From the NCBI GenBank assembly GCA_007117525.1, contig SKGJ01000080.1, forward strand, positions 1 through 5,064: 5,064 nt of DNA. Reading direction: 5' to 3'. Position 1 is the first letter of the stretch. Every line of letters starts with the position of its first letter. The translations under genes and the position numbers were made by a program. The DNA comes from Alkalimonas sp. Its GTDB lineage: Bacteria; Pseudomonadota; Gammaproteobacteria; Enterobacterales; Alteromonadaceae. This document shows positions 1 through 5,064 of the stretch, in pieces. Below the pieces are notes generated by a model. That model saw only the letters and a program-made list of their open reading frames with translations, was not told the DNA's origin and did not search any database.

Positions 1-1455
1 GAGCAACTGGAAGAAGGGCAGCACCCGGCTCAACAGCGTCTGATCCTGGAAGAGCTGGTGGCGCAACAAATCAGCATGTTTCAATTGCGTCAGCACTGTC
101 AGGCGCAACCCGGCATTGCCATCACTGGCCCTCAGCATGTGCTCAGTGAACGTTTTTTGCAGCAATTGCCTTTTGAACCCACCGCTGCGCAGCAACGCGT
201 GGTCACCGAGATCGAGCAGGACTTAGCCAAATCGCTACCGATGTTGCGGCTGGTACAAGGCGATGTTGGTTCAGGAAAAACCCTGGTGGCGGCACTGGCC
301 GCGCTGCGTGTCATCGCTGCCGGCTATCAGGTTGCGCTGATGGCCCCAACCGAACTGCTGGCCGAACAGCACGCCGAAAATTTTCGCCAATGGTTCAAAC
401 CACTGGCGATTGAGATTGCCTGGCTTGGCGGCAAAAGCAAAGGCAAAGCCAGAGCCCAGCAACTGGCACTGATCCAAAGTGGTGACGCCAGCATGGTGAT
501 AGGGACCCATGCACTGTTCCAGCAGGATGTGCACTTTCATCGGCTGGCATTGGTGATTATTGATGAGCAGCACCGTTTTGGTGTCCATCAACGGCTGGCA
601 CTGCGCGAAAAAGGCGGCATTGACAACCGCGCGCCCCACCAACTGATCATGACGGCTACCCCGATCCCCCGCACTCTGGCGATGACCGCATACGCTGATT
701 TGGATACTTCCATCATCGATGAGCTGCCACCTGGTCGAACGCCGGTCAGCACAGTCGCTATTCCGGACAGCCGTCGTGGACAAGTGATTGAGCGCGTCCA
801 GGCTGCAGTGCAACAAGAGCAGCGACAGGTCTATTGGGTGTGCACCCTGATTGAAGAGTCCGATGTCCTGCAGTGTCAGGCCGCCGAGCAGAGCTGCGCT
901 GAGCTGCAACAGGCATTGCCGGGTATCCGCGTGGGACTGGTGCATGGCCGCTTAAAACCAGCGGAAAAGCAGCAAGTGATGCAGGCTTTTAGTCAGGGTG
1001 AGCTGGATGTGCTGGTGGCAACCACTGTCATAGAAGTAGGGGTCAATGTTCCCAATGCCAGCCTGATGATCATCGAAAACCCGGAGCGACTGGGTCTGGC
1101 ACAGTTGCATCAGTTGCGTGGCCGGGTTGGCCGTGGCAGTACCGCCTCGCATTGCGTGCTGCTGTACCATGCCCCCTTATCGCAAAGTGCTCAGGCCCGC
1201 CTGGCCGTGCTACGCGACAGCAACGATGGCTTTGTCATCGCCCAGCGGGACCTGGAGATACGCGGCCCGGGCGAACTGCTCGGCACCCGGCAGACCGGAC
1301 TGGCGCAACTTAAAATTGCCGATCTGGAACGGGACGACTATTTATTGCCGATGGCGCAGCAACTGGCTGGTGAGCTCTGGCAACAAAACCCCCAGGCCTG
1401 TCAACTGCTGCTGCGCCGCTGGTTACCGGACCGCGAGCAATTTGCCAACGCCTAG
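1..1455 (+). CDS. recG: ATP-dependent DNA helicase RecG, C-terminal part (5' end outside window)
   Basis: RecG is a superfamily 2 double-strand DNA translocase that reverses stalled replication forks and processes Holliday junctions and R-loops. The reading frame is open from base 1 to the TAG at 1453-1455. It gives 484 residues, against about 693 for E. coli RecG, so roughly the first 210 residues (mainly the wedge domain) lie outside the window. The GTG at 58 is internal: the codons before it still read as RecG. Visible motifs, numbered from the first codon: Walker A GDVGSGKT (87-94), DEQH box (188-191), motif III TATPIPRT (218-225), motif V TVIEVGVNVP (342-351), motif VI QLRGRVGRG (371-379), and the C-terminal TRG region with IRGPGELLGTRQTG (420-433), which couples ATP hydrolysis to translocation. 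All helicase residues that I can check are intact. The gene converges on rarD, with only three bases between the stop codons. Identification is firm; promoter and upstream partners cannot be seen. Confidence 0.97.
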   Translation, partial: EQLEEGQHPAQQRLILEELVAQQISMFQLRQHCQAQPGIAITGPQHVLSERFLQQLPFEPTAAQQRVVTEIEQDLAKSLPMLRLVQGDVGSGKTLVAALAALRVIAAGYQVALMAPTELLAEQHAENFRQWFKPLAIEIAWLGGKSKGKARAQQLALIQSGDASMVIGTHALFQQDVHFHRLALVIIDEQHRFGVHQRLALREKGGIDNRAPHQLIMTATPIPRTLAMTAYADLDTSIIDELPPGRTPVSTVAIPDSRRGQVIERVQAAVQQEQRQVYWVCTLIEESDVLQCQAAEQSCAELQQALPGIRVGLVHGRLKPAEKQQVMQAFSQGELDVLVATTVIEVGVNVPNASLMIIENPERLGLAQLHQLRGRVGRGSTASHCVLLYHAPLSQSAQARLAVLRDSNDGFVIAQRDLEIRGPGELLGTRQTGLAQLKIADLERDDYLLPMAQQLAGELWQQNPQACQLLLRRWLPDREQFANA

Positions 1456-1471
1456 CGTCTAGGGCGTGTTG
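1446..1471. repeat. Inverted repeat spanning the recG and rarD stop codons; possible weak bidirectional terminator
   Basis: ACGCCTAG (1448-1455) pairs with CTAGG-G-CGT (1459-1467). This is an 8-bp stem with one bulged G (1464) and a 3-base loop (1456-1458). The two convergent TAG stop codons pair with each other next to the loop. Two more pairs are possible toward 1446 and 1471 with extra bulges. No run of T follows on either strand: the plus side continues with a moderately T-rich GTTGACCTTTGCTG, and the minus side is not T-rich. A canonical intrinsic terminator is therefore not supported. It is the only hairpin I saw where both transcripts must end. Confidence 0.35.
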
Positions 1472-2388
1472 ACCTTTGCTGTTTGGTTTAATCGCTGCAA
1501 CCTGCTCTTTCGGCTCGCCTGCCAGGCATCCACGCTGTAAATTGCAAGCGCCGTCCAAATAACGGCAAAGGTGAACAACCGCTCCGTGGCCAGTGGCTCC
1601 TGATACAACCAAACGCCAAACACAAACATCAGACTGGGACCAATGTACTGGAAGAACCCCATGGTGGATAACTGCAAACGGCGCGCCCCGGCGATAAAAC
1701 ACAGCAAAGGTACCGTCGTCACCAAAGCCGCAGCCATCAGCCAAAGATTCAGGGTCCAGCTGTTGTGCAGCAAGTTAACCGCATAACTGTCTGCCACAAA
1801 CCACCAGTACCAGACAGCCAGCGGCAACAACAAGAGCGACTCCAGCAACAAACCAATCATCGCATTGACCGCCAGCTTTTTTCGCAACAAACCGTAGATG
1901 GCAAAGGACCCGGCCAACGCAAACGCAATCCAGGGAAAAGCTCCATAGCTCAGCAGCTGATACAGCACGGCGCAGCCAGCCAGCGTCAGGGCAAACCACT
2001 GCATCTTGCGCAGGCGCTCGCCCAAAAATACCATCCCCAGCAACACATTCAGCAGCGGGTTGATGTAATAACCGAGGCTGGCATCGAGCATATGGTTCTG
2101 ATTCACAGCCCAGATAAAAAGCCACCAGTTAAAACCAAGCAGCACGGACGTCAGCATCAGCGCTGCCAGCAGTTTGGGCTGGCTAAGCACGGCTCGCAGC
2201 TGCGGCCACTGCCGGATCCCCACCACCACCGCCAACAGCAGCAAGCAAGACCAGACAATGCGGTGCACCAGAATTTCCAACGAAGGGATGTCGGCAATTT
2301 GTTTGAAATACAGCGGCGCTATGCCCCAGAGGGTATAGGCACTGATGGCCGCCAGGCCACCCAGTTTTTGCTCACGCGTCAATGACAT
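1459..2388 (-). CDS. rarD: RarD, EamA/DMT-superfamily inner-membrane transporter
   Basis: A 309-residue integral membrane protein of the drug/metabolite transporter superfamily. RarD proteins are often labelled chloramphenicol-sensitive protein, but their physiological substrate is unknown. About ten hydrophobic segments are visible, near residues 11-29, 40-58, 72-94, 103-122, 129-147, 150-167, 177-198, 211-233, 240-262 and 268-287, as expected for two tandem five-helix EamA units. Stretches strongly shared with E. coli RarD include YTLWGIAPLYFK (18-29), FIWAVNQNHMLDASLGYYIN (91-110), MVFLGERLRKMQW (119-131), VTTVPLLCF (223-231) and MGFFQYIGPSLMF (243-255). The tail from about 290 is basic and probably cytoplasmic. 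The ATG at 2386-2388 is the only sensible start: an in-frame TAG lies 45 bases upstream with no ATG or GTG between. The Shine-Dalgarno signal is weak (GAG about 7 bases before ATG). It lies 77 bases downstream of yigI on the same strand and may be read from that transcript, from its own promoter, or both. Confidence 0.95.
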   Translation of the reverse strand: MSLTREQKLGGLAAISAYTLWGIAPLYFKQIADIPSLEILVHRIVWSCLLLLAVVVGIRQWPQLRAVLSQPKLLAALMLTSVLLGFNWWLFIWAVNQNHMLDASLGYYINPLLNVLLGMVFLGERLRKMQWFALTLAGCAVLYQLLSYGAFPWIAFALAGSFAIYGLLRKKLAVNAMIGLLLESLLLLPLAVWYWWFVADSYAVNLLHNSWTLNLWLMAAALVTTVPLLCFIAGARRLQLSTMGFFQYIGPSLMFVFGVWLYQEPLATERLFTFAVIWTALAIYSVDAWQASRKSRLQRLNQTAKVNTP

Positions 2389-2415
2389 GCTCAGGCTCGT
2401 AACAGTTGGGCCTGC

Positions 2416-2445
2416 ATTCTATACCCATCGAGCCGATATAACCAA
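2416..2445 (-). promoter_or_regulatory. Candidate sigma-70 promoter upstream of rarD
   Basis: Read on the minus strand, TTGGTT (2445-2440) could be a -35 element. It is followed by TATAGA (2423-2418) at a 16-base spacing, or by the overlapping TAGAAT (2421-2416) at an 18-base spacing. The -10 element ends about 27 bases before the rarD ATG. This would let rarD be transcribed independently of yigI. It rests on motif matching only; such matches are common by chance in an A+T-richer gap. Confidence 0.4.
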
Positions 2446-2465
2446 ATCTTAACCTAGCAACGCAC

Positions 2466-2918
2466 TTACCCCACTAAATAGGTACCGGTGCCTAACGCAA
2501 TGTGCACGCCCTCGCTGTTGTGCAGCTCCATTCGGCAAACTGCCACTTTGTTGCCACTGCGGATCACCCGTGCTGTAGCCGCAAACTCTGTTCCCCGCCC
2601 GGGTCGTAAGTAGTCGGTGCGGATATCAATGGTGCTCATTTTGCCCAGCCGGCTTAGCAACTCATCCTGCTGAATATCCTGCATCCGGCTCAGCGCACTG
2701 GATACCGCCATAATCCCCCCCACCACATCCAGCACAGTGGCAATCACACCACCGTGCATAATTTGTTGCACCGGGTTGCCAATCAATTGCTCCGACCAGG
2801 CAAAGCACACTTCCGCCTGCTCCAGATCGAAGCGTGTCACTTTGAGTCCCAGCACACGGTTGAAGGGCATCTGTTCAAAAGTGCTGGCAATTAACGGCAA
2901 TAAATCGGCATGCTTCAT
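2466..2918 (-). CDS. yigI: YigI-family hotdog-fold acyl-CoA thioesterase
   Basis: A 150-residue single hotdog-domain protein of the PaaI/YigI type. E. coli YigI is a cytoplasmic thioesterase acting on medium- to long-chain acyl-CoAs, thought to relieve blocks during use of unusual fatty acids. Marks of the family: MPFNRVLGL (17-25), the hotdog central-helix motif HGGVIATVLD (55-64), whose Asp at 64 is the likely catalytic residue, then STIDIRTDYLRPGRG (95-109) and GNKVAVCRMELHN (122-134). Length and almost every block match E. coli YigI (155 residues). I chose the ATG at 2918 over the upstream in-frame TTG at 2948. A strong AGGAGA (2933-2928) lies 9 bases before this ATG, and the ten extra residues from TTG (MRGPTRRVVT) look like a translated leader. 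It is divergent from recQ and followed by rarD after 77 bases, an order also seen in E. coli. Family assignment is firm; substrate range is inferred from the homologue. Confidence 0.93.
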   Translation of the reverse strand: MKHADLLPLIASTFEQMPFNRVLGLKVTRFDLEQAEVCFAWSEQLIGNPVQQIMHGGVIATVLDVVGGIMAVSSALSRMQDIQQDELLSRLGKMSTIDIRTDYLRPGRGTEFAATARVIRSGNKVAVCRMELHNSEGVHIALGTGTYLVG

Positions 2919-2927
2919 GGTAACGAC

Positions 2928-2933
2928 TCTCCT
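2928..2933 (-). promoter_or_regulatory. Strong ribosome binding site that sets the yigI start
   Basis: AGGAGA on the minus strand lies 9 bases upstream of the ATG at 2918. It decides for that ATG over the TTG at 2948, which lies upstream of this site. It is the best Shine-Dalgarno match among the genes here; rarD and recQ have weak ones. Confidence 0.75.
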
Positions 2934-2979
2934 GGTTGGACCTCTCAAGCCTATCTGGCTTTGCCGCGCGGTGCAAGTG

Positions 2980-3008
2980 CAGACAGCGGGGACGCTTTTG
3001 ATTACAAT
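2980..3008 (+). promoter_or_regulatory. Candidate sigma-70 promoter for recQ
   Basis: CAGACA (2980-2985, four of six matches to TTGACA) and TACAAT (3003-3008, five of six to TATAAT) are separated by exactly 17 bases. Transcription would begin near 3015, leaving a leader of about 24 bases before the recQ GTG. No LexA box (CTGT-N8-ACAG) is visible in the 2919-3038 gap, so SOS control is not supported here. On the minus strand of the same gap I see only a very weak candidate for yigI. Confidence 0.55.
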
Positions 3009-3038
3009 ACTCCTTTATTTTGCAAGCCATGAGCCCCT

Positions 3039-4853
3039 GTGCACGATACCCTACTGCAGCACCTGAAAACCTTCTTTGGTTACAGCAGCTATCGCCCCGG
3101 TCAATTGGAGGTGATGGATGCCGCCCTCAGTGGTCGCGACAGCTTTGTACTGATGCCAACTGGCGGCGGCAAGTCCCTTTGTTATCAATTGCCTGCTTTG
3201 GTGCTGCCTCAGGTCACCGTGGTCGTTTCGCCTCTGATGTCGCTGATGAAAGATCAGGTCGACACTCTGAAAACCAATGGTATTGCCGCAGAGTTTATTA
3301 ACAGCAGCTTAAGCCGGGAAGACATCCAGGCTATCTACCAAAAATTACGGCAACGCGAATTGAAACTGTTGTATGTGGCCCCAGAGCGCTTGCTGCAACC
3401 TCAGTTTCTCGACCGGATGGCCGAGCTTGGTGTCAGTCTGTTTGCGATTGATGAAGCCCATTGCATCTCGCAGTGGGGCCACGATTTCCGGCCGGATTAC
3501 ATGGCACTGGCACTGCTGAAAGAGCGCTTTCCCCAGGTGCCGCTGATGGCGCTGACTGCCACCGCCGATGCCGCGACCCGCCACGATATTGTGCAGCAAC
3601 TTGGCTTGCATCAGCACCATGAATACGTCGGCAGTTTTGACCGGCCCAATATCCGCTACATGGTGCAAGAAAAGTTCCGTCCGCTCGAACAGCTGGTCAG
3701 TTATCTGAAGCAGCAAGATGGCCAGAGTGGCGTGGTGTACTGCAACTCGCGTCGCAAAGTGGATGAGCTGGCAAGCCAGCTGCAGGAGCGCGGCTTTGTC
3801 AGTGCCGCCTACCATGCCGGCATGGACTCCGACAGCCGGAATCGGGTGCAAGAAGCTTTTCAGCGCGATGATGTGCAAGTGATTGTGGCGACGGTCGCTT
3901 TTGGCATGGGCATCAACAAGTCCAATATCCGCTTTGTGGTGCATTACGAGCTGTCACGCACCATTGAGGCCTACTATCAGGAAACCGGCCGGGCGGGTCG
4001 CGATGGTGTTGCGGCAGAAGCACTGATGCTGTTCGATCCAGCCGATATCGGTCGCATCCATCACTGGATTGATCAAGAAGAGAACGAGCAACGGGCCCGG
4101 GTTGCCCGCCAGCGCTTTTCCGCTATGGCCTCTTTCGCCGAGGCCCAAACCTGTCGCCGCCTGGTGTTGCTGAATTACTTTGGCGAAGCACAACAAACGC
4201 CTTGCGGCAACTGCGATATCTGCTTGTCACCGCCCAAACAGCTTGATGGCACCGAACTGGCACAAAAAGCCTTGTCCTGTGTTTATCGGGTCGGGCAACG
4301 CTTTGGCATGGGCCATGTGATTGAAGTCTTGCGTGGCAGCAACAGCCAGAAAGTGCAGCAATACGGCCATCACCAATTATCCACCTGGGGTTTGGGGCAA
4401 GAGTACAGCCACGATTTTTGGCTCAGCATTCTGCGGCAGTTGGTGCACTTCGGTTTTTTGCAGCAAGACATCACCCAGCACGCCGCCTTAAAGTTGCAAC
4501 CCGCAGCGAGGCCGGTGCTTCGCGGAGAGCAACCATTGCAGCTGGCCGTACCTCGGCTGCATGCCACCAGCAGCAAAGACAAGCGCAGACCACAAAATTA
4601 CGATAAAGCCTTGTTTGCCCGCCTCAAGCGGTTACGCAAAAAACTGGCAGAGCAAGAAGACATAGCACCTTTCATGGTGTTCAGCGATGCAACGCTAATT
4701 GATATCTGTCAACGTCTGCCCGATAGTGAGCAAAGCTTGCTGCAAGTAAGCGGGGTCGGCTTGACCAAACTGGGTCGCTATGGCGATGAGTTTTTGCAGG
4801 AAATCAGTGACTATCTGGCGACTGAACCTGCACCTGGCAAGCTGATGTCATGA
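3039..4853 (+). CDS. recQ: ATP-dependent 3'-5' DNA helicase RecQ
   Basis: A complete 604-residue RecQ (E. coli: 609), a superfamily 2 helicase that unwinds forks, D-loops and duplex ends in RecF-pathway recombination and limits illegitimate recombination. Domain order: motif 0 YRPGQ (18-22), Walker A MPTGGGKS (39-46), DEAH (138-141) followed by the RecQ aromatic-rich loop ISQWGHDFRP (143-152), motif III LTATA (172-176), motif V VATVAFGMGINK (283-294), motif VI QETGRAGRDG (314-323), zinc-binding cysteines C372, C389, C392 and C395, a winged-helix domain (about 405-510, with ARPVLRGE at 490-497), and a single HRDC domain (about 520-595). The start is GTG at 3039: an in-frame TGA at 3030-3032 rules out any earlier start, and the next in-frame ATG (3114) would remove motif 0. 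The Shine-Dalgarno is weak (GAG at 3031-3033, 5 bases away), suggesting low expression. Oddities: serines at 295 and 306 where E. coli RecQ has proline. Divergent from yigI. Confidence 0.97.
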   Translation: MHDTLLQHLKTFFGYSSYRPGQLEVMDAALSGRDSFVLMPTGGGKSLCYQLPALVLPQVTVVVSPLMSLMKDQVDTLKTNGIAAEFINSSLSREDIQAIYQKLRQRELKLLYVAPERLLQPQFLDRMAELGVSLFAIDEAHCISQWGHDFRPDYMALALLKERFPQVPLMALTATADAATRHDIVQQLGLHQHHEYVGSFDRPNIRYMVQEKFRPLEQLVSYLKQQDGQSGVVYCNSRRKVDELASQLQERGFVSAAYHAGMDSDSRNRVQEAFQRDDVQVIVATVAFGMGINKSNIRFVVHYELSRTIEAYYQETGRAGRDGVAAEALMLFDPADIGRIHHWIDQEENEQRARVARQRFSAMASFAEAQTCRRLVLLNYFGEAQQTPCGNCDICLSPPKQLDGTELAQKALSCVYRVGQRFGMGHVIEVLRGSNSQKVQQYGHHQLSTWGLGQEYSHDFWLSILRQLVHFGFLQQDITQHAALKLQPAARPVLRGEQPLQLAVPRLHATSSKDKRRPQNYDKALFARLKRLRKKLAEQEDIAPFMVFSDATLIDICQRLPDSEQSLLQVSGVGLTKLGRYGDEFLQEISDYLATEPAPGKLMS

Positions 4854-4880
4854 TAAATAGATGATATGCCGCTGCAAGGA

Positions 4881-4888
4881 TAGATCTA
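4881..4888. repeat. 8-bp palindrome TAGATCTA in the recQ downstream gap
   Basis: A perfect palindrome 27 bases after the recQ stop and upstream of the right-edge gene. It is too short to act as a terminator and could be chance. It is recorded because the gap 4854-4944 is otherwise unexplained. Confidence 0.25.
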
Positions 4889-4895
4889 CGAAGAA

Positions 4896-4933
4896 TATCG
4901 ACTTAAGATGGTGTGTCGATACTCAATCTAAGT
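4896..4933. repeat. Two overlapping inverted repeats in the leader of the right-edge gene
   Basis: TATCGAC (4896-4902) pairs perfectly with GTCGATA (4915-4921) across a 12-base loop. ACTTAAGAT (4901-4909) can pair with ATCTAAGT (4926-4933) with one bulged base. The two pairings interleave, so an RNA could form only one at a time. No T-run follows, so this does not look like a recQ terminator. The second pairing would run up to the likely ribosome binding site (GAGG at 4934-4937). Stems are short and function is unproven; an operator for a dimeric regulator is another reading of the first repeat. Confidence 0.35.
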
Positions 4934-4944
4934 GAGGCAAAGGA

Positions 4945-5064
4945 TTGAACGCTCGTTGTTTTATTATGCTGTTCGGCTTACTGCTATCCTGGTGCAGTCA
5001 GGCGCATTACGCCAGAAGTCTGGAGCTCGATCAGCATTTTGAGCAGCGCTCACTGCGAGATGTA
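4945..5064 (+). CDS. N-terminus of an exported or membrane protein, perhaps a 7TMR-DISM-type sensor (cut by right edge)
   Basis: Forty codons are open to the window end. The start is probably TTG at 4945: GAGG (4934-4937) lies 7 bases upstream and an in-frame TGA at 4933-4935 closes the frame. ATG at 4966 is in frame but has no Shine-Dalgarno and would cut away most of the signal sequence. The N-terminus reads as a signal peptide: MNAR, then a hydrophobic core CFIMLFGLLLSW (5-16), then possible cleavage after SQA (18-20). Cys17 is preceded by Trp, so a lipoprotein signal is not convincing. The start of the mature part (SLELDQHFEQRSLRDV, 25-40) resembles the opening of 7TMR-DISM extracellular domains found in front of diguanylate cyclases and histidine kinases, but this is memory of a loose pattern and may be wrong. 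It does not resemble PldA, the recQ neighbour in E. coli. Confidence 0.65.
   Translation, partial: MNARCFIMLFGLLLSWCSQAHYARSLELDQHFEQRSLRDV

Noticed and set aside
154..168. TTTTTTGCAGCAA occurring in both recG and recQ (second copy near 4454)
   Set aside because: Both copies encode the same Phe-Leu-Gln-Gln run in frame. Shared codon choice explains them, and there is no flanking repeat.
271..945. Long open frame of 224 codons on the minus strand inside recG
   Set aside because: It lies opposite a certain gene with intact helicase motifs. Its translation is low in complexity, with no recognisable domain and no start signal: a shadow of recG codon use.
1045..1047. Asn in RecG motif V (VGVNVP) where E. 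coli RecG has Asp
   Set aside because: Other bona fide RecG proteins, such as that of Bacillus subtilis as I recall it, also carry VGVNVP, so this is a normal family variant.
1765..2385. Open frame of 206 codons on the plus strand across rarD
   Set aside because: The translation is a Gln/His/Pro/Arg-rich jumble, typical of the complement of a hydrophobic membrane protein gene, and the rarD frame is clearly real.
2946..2948. TTG as an alternative start of yigI, adding ten residues
   Set aside because: It lies upstream of the strong AGGAGA site that serves the ATG at 2918, and the added residues do not match the family N-terminus.
2950..2985. Minus-strand TTGCAC-17-TAGGCT as a yigI promoter
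   Set aside because: Only three of six matches in each box. Some yigI promoter must exist in or near this gap, but this match is too weak to annotate.
3345..3944. Open frame of 199 codons on the minus strand inside recQ
   Set aside because: Fully antisense to conserved RecQ motifs, with no family resemblance or ribosome site.
1..5064. A novel defence or mobile system built on the two helicases
   Set aside because: RecG and RecQ are complete housekeeping types with standard domains, on opposite sides of an ordinary transporter and thioesterase. No nuclease, integrase, transposase, repeat array or compositional break is visible.

Overview
The window is an ordinary, densely coded chromosomal segment of a gammaproteobacterium. 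RecG, RarD, the YigI-type thioesterase and RecQ all read, from memory of those sequences, as close full-domain counterparts of the Escherichia coli proteins. The proteins are rich in glutamine and base composition is moderate (by eye a little over 50% G+C). The gene arrangement differs from E. coli, so a non-enteric gammaproteobacterium is likely (an Alteromonadales-type lineage is my guess). The genus cannot be fixed from the sequence alone.

Layout: (1) 1-1455, plus strand, the C-terminal 484 codons of recG, cut by the left edge. (2) 1459-2388, minus strand, rarD, a ten-helix EamA-type membrane transporter that converges on recG with only 3 bases between the stop codons. (3) 2466-2918, minus strand, yigI, a hotdog-fold acyl-CoA thioesterase, 77 bases upstream of rarD and possibly co-transcribed with it. 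(4) 2919-3038, a 120-base divergent intergenic region holding a plausible sigma-70 promoter for recQ. (5) 3039-4853, plus strand, a complete recQ with helicase, zinc-binding, winged-helix and HRDC regions, starting at GTG. (6) 4854-4944, a 91-base intergenic stretch with short inverted repeats and no clear terminator. (7) 4945 to the right edge, plus strand, the first 40 codons of an exported or membrane protein that starts at TTG. It may be a 7TMR-DISM-type sensor, but that is tentative. No stretch over 300 bases lacks a gene.

Functionally, two superfamily 2 DNA helicases flank two metabolic or envelope genes. RecG remodels stalled forks and Holliday junctions; RecQ is a 3'-5' helicase of recombination and fork repair. 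Nothing suggests they form one operon or a joint system. The order rarD-yigI (minus) followed by recQ (plus) matches the E. coli rarD-yigI-pldA-recQ neighbourhood with pldA absent, so the context is conserved housekeeping rather than an accessory island. I found no tRNA, rRNA, CRISPR, insertion sequence, phage gene or toxin-antitoxin pair, and no convincing undescribed system. The points worth a second look are small: a hairpin built from the two convergent stop codons, the odd recQ start region, two serine-for-proline changes in RecQ, and the leader and identity of the right-edge gene.
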